From contig CM043958.1 in the NCBI GenBank assembly GCA_014529385.2, forward strand, positions 79,605,025 through 79,665,024: 60,000 nt of DNA, read 5' to 3'. The translations under genes were made by a program, and so were the position numbers. The stretch is from Adiantum capillus-veneris. Taxonomy: Eukaryota; Streptophyta; Polypodiopsida; Polypodiales; Pteridaceae. Shown here piece after piece: positions 34,572-47,260 of this stretch. Position 1 is the first letter of the stretch, and every line of letters begins with the position of its first letter. A model generated the notes under the pieces. The model was not told the origin of the DNA. It saw only the letters and a list, made by a program, of their open reading frames with translations, and searched no databases.

Positions 34572-37500
34572 ATGTCTTCCGGCACTCGCAAGGGTTCTTC
34601 TTCTTCAACAAGGTCCACAACCATTGTGGAAAATGATCCAAAATCTCCTAAGTGTGGAGATAGCAACACAACCACCCAACCAACGACATCGGAAACCATG
34701 ATCATGGCGTACTTGGTATCATTGCAAGAGACCGTAAACAAACAAGGCGAAGACTTATGAGCACTTGCAATGGAGAATGGCACACTAAGGGTACTTGTGG
34801 TTGAGAATGAGAATCTCAAGAGGACACTTGAGATGCAAACAACACGTTTGATGCAACTTGAAGAGGAAGTCAAGGAATGTAAACGCTCTCTTGTGGACTT
34901 GAATGCTTTGAAGGAGCGGATGAGCACAGTAGAGCATGTCCATGTATTGAAAGAGGAGAAATTTGACACTATGAGCCGGGATGTATGCGACATGAAAAAT
35001 GTATGCACAAACAAGTCTTGGGCTGATGTATGTGGTAGCAATGTGGTTTCTAATTCCTCACTCATGCAAGCTATGGTTCAAACAAAGAATGTTGAGAATG
35101 TAGATGTGGAGGAGTTGAAGGAACGGGAGCGACGTTCCAAGAACATTGTTATTCGTGGAATTCCCGAAGAGAAGTTAGAGACACCTCCTTCTCTTGCCAT
35201 TGTTATTGAAGATTTCTTCAAAACCCACTTTGGCATGTCCGGAGTTATGGTCTATGGAGGGTTAGCATGTATGGTTAAGAAAGGATTGGAAGATTTTGTA
35301 TCAATTGTGAAAGATGACAAGTACAAACGTTATGTATGGCTGAAAATTATGACACCAAAAAGAGCACCCATTTTTGTAGCCGGTTGCTACATTCCTCATC
35401 ATGATTCTCCCTTTTATGCTTGCATGGATAGAGATCAACCATTTTCTGATTTGGAAGAGGACATTGCTTATTTCAAAGGTGAAGGTGATGTTATTGTATT
35501 TGGGGATATGAATGCTCGCACAAAAACATTGCAACATGATACTCAACAATTTGATATGCCATACATTTCAAGGGAGTTGGAGGAAGTTCACTTGTATGAT
35601 CATACTTCAATGGATGAGAAAGAGCCAGATCACTATGGAAAGTTACTTTTACACATGTGTAATAGCACGGGTATGCTCATTGCCAATGGTGTATCTTTGT
35701 GGAGTGGAACCAATGGATTTACATGTAGAAGACATAATGGGGATAGTGTGATTGACTATATGCTACTCTCTGAAGCCATCATGTATCGCATAAAGAGTTT
35801 TATGTTTGGTCAATGGACCCCGGAATCCGACCATCGCACCTTATGTATTGACCTTTCATGTGGAGAAGCAACTAAGCATGATAATCTCAGCCAAAGGAAA
35901 GAGAAGTTATCACTATGTATGGATTTCAAATGGGCACCAATGTACATTGAAATGGTTGAGCAAAAATTATGGATGACAAAGCTTCAATGTGATGCACCAT
36001 TGGAAACTAAATGGGAAGCTTTCAAGAAAGCTATTTGTTCTTGTGCGGAAGAATGCTTTGCCATAAAGCATCTCCATGGTATCAACAAAGATAGATCACG
36101 CAAAAGGTGGTTTGATAAAGAATGTCAAGATGCTCGAAAGTCCTTGATAAATCTTGATGCAACTATGGACAAAGACAACTATCAAAGTCATTTGCATACA
36201 TACAAGGCATTGATTCAAAAGAAGAGAAGAAGATGGGAAGTAAAGCAACAAGAATTTCAAGTCCAAGAAAAGGCACATGCATGTGGAAGATTTTGGAGAA
36301 ACTTGAGAGGCAAGCGGGTTGAGAATTTTGGTAACTTGAGTCTAGTGGATATGTACACACATTGTAGGCAATTATATGAGCAAGAAAATATTGAAAAAAT
36401 TCCATTTTATGGTTCACTCCCATGTATGCCGTCTTTTTTTACTATTGAGAATGTATGCGGTGGGCTTGAAAAGTTGGCCACTCGCAAAGCGGGAGATCTT
36501 CAAGGTATCAAGCCGGAGATGATCAAATGGACGGGAGATTTTACCCATGAGTGGATGTGTGATATGTTCAACCTTGCACTTCAACATGGTATGCCTTATG
36601 ATTGGAGTACTAATTGGGTTAAGCCTTTGCATAAAGGAGGGGATGTAAAGAATGTAAGCAACTACCGGACTATAATGATTGGGTCTCTTATGGCAAAGTT
36701 ATTTGGGTGCATAATGGAGATGAAATTGAGTGATTGGGCTGAAGAGAATGACAAGCGTGCAAAGGGACAAGCGGGTTTTCGTCGATGCCATAGCACCATT
36801 GATCATCTTGTCACTCTTCGTGTTCTCATGGAGGAAAGTCGGTTGAAAGGCAAGCGATTGTATTGTTGTTTTGTGGACTTTAAGAAAGCCTTTGATATGA
36901 TTCCATGTAACAATTTGTGGAGAAGGATGGAAGAACTCCAAGTGCCAAGTGAGTTTATGCTTGCGGTTTCTCGAATCTATGAGAAGGTGATTTGTCAATT
37001 GCGCATGGGAAGAGAAATTTCAAAATTTTTTGTAAGCACTATTGGGGTTAAACAAGGATATCCATTGTCACCAACTCTCTTTGGTCTATGCATCGATCAA
37101 TTGGAACAAATGGTACTTGACTTTATGCAAGAAGAAGGCATTGAAGAGGTCACTATTTGCAATGCGGTAATCATGCTTTTGTTGTATGCGGATGATGTAG
37201 TGCTTCTAGCACACACTTTAGAAGATGCACAAAAGCTTATGGTTGTCCTTGAGAACTTTTGCTTGCATAGTGGGCTGATTGTAAATGAATCCAAAACAAA
37301 GGTTATGCTTGTGAAAACCAACCATAAGGAGAAGCCATGCATTGTGTACAACAATGAGACACTTGAAGTTGTTGAGAGCTTTAAGTACCTTGGCCTTCAG
37401 GTTCCATCCAATCACAAGTGTCATGAATGTGCTATGCGTCGTTTGGAAGCGGAAAAGAGAGCATATTATGCTTTTGAGAACATGTGTAATGCGGGAAACA

Positions 37501-38429
37501 TCAAGTGTTGGGTTCTCAAGAAGTATCTTTTTGATGCATTGGTGACACCGGTTCTTCTTTATGGAGTTGAAGTGTGGGGTGGGAGCATCTCAAAGTCTAC
37601 TTGGAAAGAGTTTGAGAATGTCCAAAAGCCTTTTCTTACAAACTTTCTCCAAGTTAAGACACAAACACCATATATGCTCCTACTTCTTGAGTCGGGATCT
37701 CTTCCAATTGAGGTTATGGGCATGGAAAGGGTTGTGGAGTACATGATAAAGATGCGTCAAAACCCCTCACATCGACTTCCTACAATTGCATGGGAAGCAA
37801 GCAAAAAAGTTCAAAAGACGCATAAAAGCAAGATCTTGAGCACGGGATGGATGCAAGACATAAAGAAGTGGTTTGGGAGATGGGATGCATTACACTTGCT
37901 ACATGATGCTTCAATTGACTCTCAAGTGAATGAAGCTTTTCTACAACGCCAATGTATTACGGCTTGGGAGAAATCCAGTGGGTCACGCTTCATACATTAC
38001 ACCACCTATATTGCCCCCAACTACAAAACCATGTTCTTCGCTGAGAGAGGAAACCGTACTCACACTTACATGCTTGAGCCTATTCCCTTGTCCGCGATAC
38101 GCACTATCGCAGCAATTCGGCTTAGCTCCCATTTTCTTCGATGCGAGATAGGGCGTTGGGGCAATGGAGAAGAGTCAAATCGATTGTGCACATTATGCTC
38201 ACTGCAAGTTCGAGAGTCTGAGTACCACACACTACTAGAGTGCTCAGCTTTTGATCACATCCGAACTTGCTTCTCTCACATTTTCAGCCATAACTTAGAC
38301 CTACACACTTTCCTCTCCCAACCAAAGTGTGGGCTCTCCATTGCGACTCTCATCACTACAATTTTGGAGCATCGAGAGTCACTCATCAGCCGTACACATA
38401 CTACATCACATGAAACTTTGGTCCCATAG
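34572..38429 (+). pseudogene. LINE G fused ORF1-ORF2 polyprotein (1219 codons open after one TGA)
   Basis: From 34572 the frame is open except for a single TGA at 34758-34760; the open part from ATG 34770 codes 1219 residues. Residues 1-75: coiled coil (ENENLKRTLEMQTTRLMQLE). About 110-150: RRM-like ERRSKNIVIRGIPEE. The frame then enters the endonuclease in mid-domain (GGLACMVKKGLEDF), with VFGDMNAR (about 243), SVIDYMLLSE and ESDHRTL (about 352). The N-terminal endonuclease strands and the catalytic ETH-type Glu are missing. RT: NYRTIMIGSLM, FVDFKKAFDMIP (about 701), GVKQGYPLSPTLFG and LLYADDVVLLA (about 804). CCHC knuckle CTLCSLQVRESEYHTLLEC (about 1138). The fusion looks like a frame-keeping deletion of the ORF1 end plus the ORF2 start. 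RT is intact to the eye; the endonuclease should be inactive. Confidence 0.85.
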
Positions 38430-38460
38430 GTCATATTTGACCTCCGAGGACGATAATAAA

Positions 38461-38491
<31 letters not shown>
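38420..38491 (+). promoter_or_regulatory. LINE G 3'-end two-helix element and (ATCT)n tail
   Basis: GTCC (38421-38424) pairs with GGAC (38448-38451), and AGGTCA (38428-38433) pairs perfectly with TGACCT (38438-38443). Relative to LINE D the outer stem changes T:A to C:G and the inner stem changes G.T to A:T, so pairing is kept while sequence differs. A tetranucleotide tail follows. Confidence 0.6.
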
Positions 38492-38525
<34 letters not shown>

Positions 38526-39011
38526 ATACCCCCCCTCGCGGTCTGCACTGCACGAGCTGCACTGCCTGCGCTGTCTCATCTGAGTCACCTGCACATGCTG
38601 CCTCACCTGAGCCCTGCCTGCGCGAGCTGCACTGCCACATTGTCCCTGCTCATGCCGCCCCTGCTCGTGCCCCTGCTCACACTGCCCCTGCACCATAGTA
38701 GGTAGTTTCGTGCGCAACCCACAATGCGTAGCCCCCCCCCCCCCCCGTAGGTGCATGTTTTTTCAAAAGTTTCAACCCTTTTTTTTAGCCCTACAAAAAA
38801 TTAAATTACAAAATTTTAAAGTTTTACCGGGAATTTACAGGGAATTTGAAAATTGTAGAATTCACAAAAATTGGCAGGTACAAAAAACAAATATATGCCA
38901 TGTAGGCTTAATGTGGGAGAACTTGTATGCATAATGTGGTGCATGTAGGTTTGTCTCTCCTCTCTCCTACTACAATCGCAAATTTTCTCTCGTTTTTTGG
39001 TGGCGACCAAG

Positions 39012-39115
39012 TATGAGGAAACAGAATGATAAGCCCCACCCCTTAGAGGATGCAGTTCAAAAGTGCAAAGAAGAAATGACCGAAACCATCAACAAAATCA
39101 ATCGAAACTTACTCG
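39012..39115 (+). pseudogene. LINE E ORF1 5' fragment
   Basis: MRKQNDKPHPLEDAVQKCKE... matches the first 34 residues of LINE D ORF1, with the same upstream context. Similarity stops at 39115, where block 1 begins. Confidence 0.85.
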
Positions 39116-39374
39116 TGAGGCGGTCCGGGGCGGGCAACAAGAAGAGCAACCTCTAGACACCCTTCAAGGCTCCCGTGCTACTCAATGGGGCTGGGGCACA
39201 ACACAACACAAACCAAAACAACAAACCCACAGCCAAATCCCAACTACACAAGGGGCACCACCTAGTTTAAGAGCGAATTAGGACGCAAAAGAGGAGAATC
39301 GTTAGAGCAACCCACAAACAAGCAAGGAATTTACACTAACCCTAACACCAATGGAACACTCTCACACACTAAAA

Positions 39375-39448
<74 letters not shown>

Positions 39449-41785
39449 TGTACAACTTAGCTTCAACTTTATATTTTGCACAAAAAGGAACTTAGAGCTT
39501 GCGGAATTAAGTGACAAGATTTGGTTATAGCATCACTAGCACATTGTCTTAGGGTTATGGGAGCCCTCTCACCATCCACCCTCTTACAATGGTATCCAAA
39601 CAATAGCCAATGAATCACAAGCAACAAAACAACAACCTTCAATGAAACAAGTCACCTTATGAAGCTGAATGAGTTTGCCAAGCCAAATTGGAGGAGAAGC
39701 GTGAGCCTTTGGACATGAATTGCACCAATTCATTGATGTTGGGGTAGATACAACAATGGTAGGAAGAATATCTTCTACTCGCACTCACTCAAACTAGCTC
39801 AAGATTTTCTATGCACCAAGGTGATGGTGTATAGAAAGCTTACTCTCTCTTTACAACCAAGATAGAACTGGCGTGTGGTACGCTCAATCTAGTGTGCAAT
39901 GGTATAGTCATATCTTTTACAAGGAGGAAATAGGTTTTAGAAGCCTTGATTAGGATTAAGCCTAATCAATTTTATTAGGAAAGATTAAGGATTATGAATT
40001 TTTATGAATTTCAAATGAGAATGGGGTCTCTCTTTTCTCTTGAGTCACATGGATGTGGGCTCAAGTAAGAGAATTATTGATGCGGTGAAAGGAGAGAAAC
40101 TTCCATGGGAGTGAGTGAATTTGGTTTACTTGTGCGGTTGCCTACTCCATATGTTGATAGTGTGGGTGCATTTTTACAAGAGAAGTTAGTTGTTAGTGGT
40201 AATAATCACTAGAATTGTTAGTGATACATTTACAATGGGTAGGATGAGTTGGTTTGGTGAAGGAAAAGGGGTGAATTAAAAGAGAATCATTGAGATGGTG
40301 AAGCTTTGAAGAAGCTTGAACTCACCCTTGTGTAGATTGTGGAAAAAATGACCGCTGGTCTTCTTCTTCTTCTTCGCTTCTTTATGCCACCGCCACGGTT
40401 GACCACCACGATGAAAAGAGGATTTGTTGATGAAAAATCCTCAATTTTCAGAAGTTATCATGGTTAAGATGCTGAATTTTAGATATTTTTAGGAGAGGTA
40501 AATGAAATTGTAACATAGAAGCAATAGAGAGAGACATGGAGAGGGTGTATGTATGTAGAGGTTCATAAAAGAACTATAGGGATGAGAGAGAAGGGTAATG
40601 GTGAAGAGGGTGGGAGAAGCCATGGAAATTATAGGTTTGAGTGAGGGAAGGAGAGGGAGGGATGTGTAAGAGTGAGTAGGTGTGTGGAAGGGTGAGAGAA
40701 GACTAAGGGCTACTTGTGAGAAAAGTGGGCAGACTGGGGTCCACTCAAAAAATCATAGCTCACTACTGGTAGCTCCAAAAATCATGAAAAAAATTTGAGG
40801 TGATTATTCAGAGCGTGAGATACATTTTCTCTTGTGACCACCGCTCCAAATTTGGAGTGGAGATAGGTGCCAAAATTCTCACCAAAAAGCATGTTTTTAT
40901 GCCTGCAAAAGTCTTTTAGTGGCCCCCTCCTTTGTTGAATTTGTACAATGCATCCAAGAGTGAGCCCCTCCTTTGTCATATTATAATACAAAGCATCCAA
41001 GTTGCCCTTGACCCATGCATGGAGGAGAATTATTGGTGAATAAAGAAATATATACATGGTGGGACTAGTGTATGGACTATTCATGGACTTTAGCTCAATG
41101 AGCACATGGTGTTAGCATAATGAGTAAAAATAATAATAAAAATATGGAGGAGTTATGGATATGGAAAGATATTGGAATCATATGATATGGTCCCTCCTTG
41201 AATTATTTTGGGTGAAAGAGGAAAAGGTATGTAAGTAAATAATATAATAAACGTAACCAATGAGTAGAAATCAATTTTTTGTTTTCACGAGGGTGAGGGT
41301 CAAAATGTGGGAGTGATTTGTATAAAGGAAAAATATGAGGTTAGAGTATGTACATATTGGCAAAAAATATAATTATGGTGTAAGAGGATGAAAGAAGGTG
41401 TACATAGGTTTAATAAAACACACACCTAAGTAGAAATATTTAAATAAAATACCAAAATAATTATAAAAAATCCCTATATTTAGGCCATATATACAATGAA
41501 ATATTTACACACAAAGAGGCCATAATATACTTTTATTTTTTTATTTTTTATTGGCTCACTAGCCTAGTGACTAGCTAGCTGAGGGTTTTTAAGAAGATAT
41601 AGGAAAAGCCCCCTAACTCACACACGCCTATGTACAGTGAAATGGTAGGGATAGCCATAGCGTTTGGGTGAATTTGGTAGGGTGGAGTAACTTACTATGG
41701 AAATTATGGAGAGCCGAAAAACGGCTATCATTAGCCCTCCCCCAGGATGATGGTATATTCATGTATCATTAGACCTCTGGGGTGG
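39116..41785. other. Block 1, non-LINE, no gene recognised
   Basis: This is AT-rich non-coding DNA with a (GA)n at 39378-39445. At 40727-40925 it has a segment starting GGGCAGACTGGGGTCCA that is similar to 44945-45140 in block 2. It may be a degraded LTR element or a non-autonomous element. No protein motif is visible. Confidence 0.55.
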
Positions 41786-43640
41786 AAGTTATTACAAAGA
41801 CTCAACAAAAGGCAAATGAGGCCGAGAAATGGATCGAGGTTGCCAAGAAAGGGAAAATCAAGGAAACAACGTCCACACCCACCATAACTAACCTGACACT
41901 AGAAGAGGAGCAAAGAAGGCATGTGCGCTCTCTACATGTGAGAATTTACGGCCTTAAAGACAAAGATAATGTGGACGAAGAGGTAAAAGAACTCATGGCT
42001 TTGATGGGGGTTCATGAGCCGATGCACTCAAGAGCTTGGAGAGTGGGCAACAAGAAAAATGGGAGCAAGGGGGAAACCTCAAAAGAAAGGGCACTCATTC
42101 TTCATTTTTCCTCCATGGAAGCGAAGGACTTTTTGAAGAAGAGACCAACTCTTAAGAAAACGGGCATCTTTCTCGGAGATGATCTTACCCTCTCATAGAT
42201 CGTTCATATGCAGAAGGTAATGCTAGAGATTAGAGCGGTAAGGGAAAAAGGTAAGATTCCTTTTTACCGAGATGGAAGAGTGGTGATTTTGGATCCATGC
42301 TCCACATACGGTGGGAGACCTATGGAACCACACTCAAAGTTGCTACCTGGAATTGTAATAGATCTATGCGTCTTGATGTGGGTGCCTTTGAGGAAAGTTT
42401 TAGTGGGAGAGACATCATCTTCTACTTTGAGACGCATCAGGCCCTTGGGTATTCTATGCCTTAACATTAATGGATACAGATGGGAGACTACTTGTAGATA
42501 GGAGACATGATCAGAGCACAAAGGGTGGGGCTCAGAAGGAGTGGCAGTGTTATTTAGGGAGGAGTTGCAGCCATTGATACATATAGCTCGCAGGGATGAG
42601 TAAGCTAGGTACATGTGGGTGAGATTGAGAGCAGAGACGGACATATGTCTTTACATTGCTATTTGCTACTTTCCCCCGAGTACGTCAGTGTATGCACCAC
42701 CTAGAGGACAGTCCCCCTTTTCTATTTTGGATGATGACATCTGGGAGTTCTCTAGAGATGGTGACATCATCATTTTAGGGGACTTCAATGCTAGGACTGC
42801 CCATCATGAGACAATTTTTTATGATACTTCAGAGGAGATGCTGAGAGAGCTGGATGTTGCAGAGACGGGCCTATCCAGACTATCATACGATGGGGAACAT
42901 ACTGAGTATGGATGACACTTGATAGATATGGGGACTGCACATGGATTGGTCATCTTGAATGGCCTACAAAGATTCCTAGATGCGGGGATTTTTATATGCT
43001 TTCCACATAGACATGGAGCGAGCACTGTGGATTATGTCATGGAACAGCCGAGTCTCACCTCTAGTATCCAGGATCTCATGGTTGGACCCAGACCTATTGG
43101 GGTGGCAGTGGATCATGCTCTTGTTTCCTTGACCATCTCTTTCTAGTTTAGTGTAGCACACAGACCACATGCAACAGCCCCTACTTGCTACACCTTCACG
43201 CGGGAGACGAATTGTGTATACATAGATGGGATCTACAACCACCTGTGTACAGAAGAGCCAGGGAAACCTCTAGAGGAGCTTACTACTATACTGACGTGGA
43301 CATTATAATGATGCAGCAGCAAAGGCATACCCACACACCCAGCCTGAGCAGAGATGCCGTTCTGGGAGCATGCCCCAGTACAGCTGGTATGATGAGGAGT
43401 ACCACGAGACTAGAGCTAGACTTCAGAGGGAGGTGCTTTTGGGGGAAATCACTCACAGACAGTCACAGATTGAATTCCGGCGCCTATTGCGGCGAAAGAA
43501 GAGGGCATTTTTGGCTCGCCTATCGCCTAGAGCAGGACCTATACCAGCAATTCTTGAGTCAGGACTCACGTGAGGCATGGTGGCTCTTTCATGAGCACTC
43601 TCCCCCCTGCCATTACCTCTATAGAGGCCTAGGGCGAGTA
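41786..43640 (+). pseudogene. LINE E ORF1 3' part and ORF2 endonuclease
   Basis: ORF1 from KTQQKANEAEKWIEVAKKG to HPC-like end (41786-42310), with one stop after GDDLTLS. ORF2 endonuclease: WNCNRSMRLD (42350), FETHQAL (42429), ILGDFNART (42773), STVDYVMEQ (43021), with frame breaks near 42.5, 42.6, 42.9, 43.15 and 43.3 kb. It ends after the C-tract CTCCCCCCTG (43597). Confidence 0.85.
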
Positions 43641-44462
43641 CGCTGTCGAGAAATTTGCGGTCTTGCCAGGAAAGCACCGGGCTTATGGCTGTGAGAGTTT
43701 GTGAGAGAACTCAACAAAAACTATATGAAGGAGTTAAACCATAGATGCCATGAAAACTAGGGTTTGGAAAGAAGTGCAATCAAAGAAGACTCACTCTTTC
43801 TCTCTTGCACTCACACACACACAAAGAAAGAACGCAAAAGAGAATGTTAAAACAATACGAAGATGAAAACATCAAGGCTATGGTCATATCGTATCATGGG
43901 TAATATGAAAGGGTTAATAGATGAGTTAATGGCATCCAATCTTGACTGACCAAATAGGCTACGAATTGTTCTTTGGAATTGTAGTTTTGTGCTTACCATA
44001 ATATATATATTTTGTCTAGTGATTGGGATTAATTGTGTGTACAAATCCTCTTGGTTCATAGCAAGATAACTACGTTTACATCAAAAGAAAAATTATAGTC
44101 TATGAGAGGTAGTATGATGGGATCCGGTGATAGAAGTATTTCATTGAGCCTTTCAGGGCCGAAGAGAAACACTATACGTTGTTGAAAGTGTATTTTACGG
44201 CTAATCCATACGTTAATTCTAATAGATCGTACAGAGTGAAAACGATAGAAATGATCATCATGTGGGTTATTCATCTAGGATAGTATGTGAGAAATGTAGA
44301 TATGAGAGAAGTGAAGAGATGAGAAGTTTTCCTCCCAAGCCCTATTCTTGCTCGTAGGCAATAAGGATACTGCAGGGAGAGATGTACCTGTAGCAAGAGA
44401 ACCTAGAGAGGATGAATTACTAAGAATGAGAGAGATAGGTTTGGTTAAGGAGATGAGATTAG

Positions 44463-44506
<44 letters not shown>

Positions 44507-45500
44507 GATTAGAGATGAAAATGAAAACAACAAGAAATCAAGAAAACATCAATGTAGAACACATCTTACTTGAAACCCTTCGGCACCATTATTGATGGGA
44601 GAGAGAAGAAAAGTGGATGATTCCACTTTGATTGATACACCAAGTGCAAAACCTTCTTTGATTAGAGTTGATCTTCCAAGGTTAGCTTGTTGCAAGAATG
44701 GCTAGTCTCCCTCTAGGAGAAAGTGTAGGCTTGGGCTTATGTTAATGGCTAAGTACAATTAGGCATTACTAGTCACTCCCTCGAGAATTCCTCTCATCAA
44801 TGGCTTGAATGCTTGAGTTCCTTCCAAGGAAGAAGAGGTCCCCTTTTATAGGTGAAGGGAACCCCCAAGGGTTTACACAAGAAGAGAGGAGCCAGTGTGA
44901 ACAGGAATTGGAAAAGTTGGAAATGAGTTGCCCCTGTATGATGTGGGCAGACTAGGGTCCAGTATTTTGATCATATCTCCTCAACCGTGGCTCCAAATAA
45001 AAAGTAAAAATATGGGTAAAAACTTCAGCTCATTAGCTAAGTTTTTTATTTTAAAATCGTTTTCCAATTCGGATTGGAACCTTGTGTAAAAAATTCATCA
45101 AAATAGGGTCCATTTATGGCAGCAAAAGTCTTCATGTGGTCTCCTTAGCCTAGACTTTCATTTAATTCCAAAGGACACCTCATGCCATATGAAAGCATGA
45201 CATTGCTCTTTGACAAAGTTTTGTAATCATGCTTGCAATAATGCATTAAAATAAGTGTATCTTTGAAATCATGCCACCTAGTGTCCCACTAGGATTTGAT
45301 TCTCTCCTAGTAGCTATTTAAAAAGAAATATAAGAAAAGTATAAAAAATACATAGAATATATATATATATTGGATTTTATCCTAGATATAGGATCTAGCT
45401 AGGGTGTGAGATGATAATGAAATAGTAAAAATAAAGAATCAATGCTTTTTGCCTCAAGTTAAAGAGGCGGAGCTATTGATGCTTTTCCCATAGTATTTTC
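43641..45500. other. Block 2, non-LINE, replaces the RT region
   Basis: No supported gene. It contains (AT)n at 44468-44503 and a segment starting GGGCAGACTAGGGTCCA (44945) that matches block 1. The flanking LINE parts correspond to LINE D positions about 26710 and 28450, so about 1.7 kb of LINE is gone. Confidence 0.55.
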
Positions 45501-45504
45501 TGAT

Positions 45505-46164
45505 GCTTTGGCTTACGGAGGAGGTTTTGTGACGAGGCCCAGATACATGTACACCCACTTGTCTCATGGGATACGATGTACTATTGGCCTGATACGCACA
45601 TCTTCACACCAATTGCGGATCGAGACTGGGAGATACAAGGGAGTATCGGCAGAGACCAGGACATGACTCCTGTGTGACATAAAGCCTGAGACAGAGTTGC
45701 ACTACACTTGCCACTGCCTCTTCTACTATGAGATACATGACCGCTTCAACTACTTGTTCAGAGAGGGCTTCCGACCACTCTCCACAGTCATGCGATACGA
45801 GGATCAGAGATACTTGGGCCTGTTTTTGCTCGAGCTGCACAGACACAAAGAGAGACTAATGAGGGGAGAGGCTAGCGAGTCTCAGAGACGGATCACAGAC
45901 TTCTTTAGAGTAGACACTAGACACCCGGAGGAGCTACTACCACAGAAGAGCTCGTCGCCTCACACTAGAGGCACACTGATCGACCGAGCGATCAAGCTAG
46001 GGAGATCCAAATGCCCACGACTGCGGAGGACTACACAGCATTGACGGAGACTGTATCAAAGGATTCGGATCAATTTGGCCTGACATGCACAACGCCCGGT
46101 TAGGCTATTGACCATGGAGGAGATTGATGAGATCGGCCAGTGACCAATGCTGGATCTTTTGTGA
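45505..46164 (+). pseudogene. LINE E ORF2 C-terminal part
   Basis: It reads VLTRPRYM-like to YTCHCLFYYEIHDRFNYLFREGF (45697-46044) and MEEIDEIGQ. The knuckle region CDIKPETELHYTC is preserved in a shifted frame. It is followed by the 3' UTR and the shared 3' end. Confidence 0.85.
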
Positions 46165-46338
46165 TTTAGGTATCCCACCTAGCTGCTTAGCTCACACGTA
46201 GCAGTTTAGGATTCCATAGTATTTTATTTTATCATTTTTGTTACTCTGACCTTATATCAAATCCACCACATTGTAACTTTTTGGTCTCATAGGTCACTTT
46301 GGCCTTTTGAAGATGTCAATATAACATTTCATTTCATT

Positions 46339-46341
<3 letters not shown>

Positions 46342-46379
<38 letters not shown>

Positions 46380-46493
46380 CGTGTGAGCCGCGCCCCATCC
46401 CCCCCCCCTCTCTCTCTTCCCAGCCCCATGGGAACCGGCTCCCATCCCCCCCCCCTCTCTCTCTCTCTTGTTCCGTGTGAAGGAACCACCCCC

Positions 46494-46548
<55 letters not shown>

Positions 46549-46609
46549 CCCCGCATAACCACACCTCATCCCCACTCCTCTCTCTCTTTCCCGCGTGAAC
46601 AATCCCCAT

Positions 46610-46702
<93 letters not shown>
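46342..46702. repeat. Three (CT)n tracts with C-rich spacers
   Basis: (CT)n at 46342-46376, 46497-46546 and 46621-46702. The spacers are near-repeats of CCCATCCCCCCCCCTCTCTCTC. All ORFs here are repeat artefacts. Confidence 0.95.
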
Positions 46703-46703
<1 letters not shown>

Positions 46704-47260
46704 ACGAGGGTGCAAGGTGGTGAGGAGGGGGTTGCACATGGCAAGGGGGCGGTGGGGGCGGGGCGGGGTGCGATGTGGCAGGGGGAAGGGGGGGCGTAGG
46801 CAGAGGCAAGGTGACAGGGGAAGGGGCGTGCAGGGTGCGACAGATGTGGACCGTCACCTCATGTCCCCTGCATCCTACCGCTGCCCCCCGTCCCCGCCCT
46901 TTGTCGTTGCCTCCTTGTTACCCCCTTCCCCTTGCTAGCGTGCCCTTCCGCCCTCCTTCCCCTTGCATCCCGTCCCTTTCCGTCGCCCCTTGTTGTGCGC
47001 CCCCTGTCCCCCCCCCCCGCCCCGCCCGTGCCCCCTTGTCGGCCTCCCCCCGTCGTCCTATGCCCTCTGCACCCCTCTTCCCCTTGCCACTGCACCCCAC
47101 CTTTCCTCTTCTCCCTACGCACCGTGCCTCGAAGCCGCCCCTTCCTTTCCCTCTTTTTGATCGAAACGCCCGCCCCATCATGCCCCCTTTTTTTTGGACC
47201 CCCCTCTCTCCCCGATCTTTTGCCTCCCCCTCCCCTCTTTTCACTTACCTATAAAAACTT
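46703..47260. repeat. G-rich then C-rich low-complexity segment
   Basis: 46703-46850 is G-rich, 46855-47250 is C-rich with GCCCCCTTCC-type pieces. It may be another LINE 5' zone, by its resemblance to 23587-23815, but no ORF1 follows. Confidence 0.5.

Larger units (their letters stand above)
34477..38522 (+). mobile_element. LINE G, second LINE family, nearly open
   Basis: It starts right after the CT tail of LINE F. The order is a 95-bp leader, a fused ORF1-ORF2 frame (34572-38429), a very short 3' UTR with GGTCCCATAGGTCA (38420-38433), a tetranucleotide tail (ATCT)n at 38461-38491, then (CT)n to 38522. It is related to A-F in domain order and 3' end but its protein is clearly diverged, so it is a separate family. 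Its frame integrity makes it the youngest LINE here. Confidence 0.9.
38523..46376 (+). mobile_element. LINE E, split and partly replaced by two non-LINE blocks
   Basis: The parts are collinear with LINE D: C-rich 5' segment 38523-38700, poly-C 38734-38746, 5' UTR to 39011, ORF1 start 39012-39115, block 1 (39116-41785), ORF1 rest from about 41790, ORF2 endonuclease 42340-43640, block 2 (43641-45500), ORF2 C-terminus 45505-46164, then the 3' UTR, the GGTCTCATAGGTCA end and (CT)n to 46376. About 265 bp of ORF1 and about 1.7 kb of ORF2 (the whole RT) are missing at the two block sites. That these belong to one original element is inferred from order and orientation. Confidence 0.75.

Noticed and set aside
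44468-44503. (AT)n as a regulatory element
   Set aside because: It is a simple dinucleotide repeat in non-coding filler with no associated gene.
46855-47250. CpG-island-like promoter
   Set aside because: Composition is C-skewed low complexity like the other LINE 5' zones, and no gene follows.
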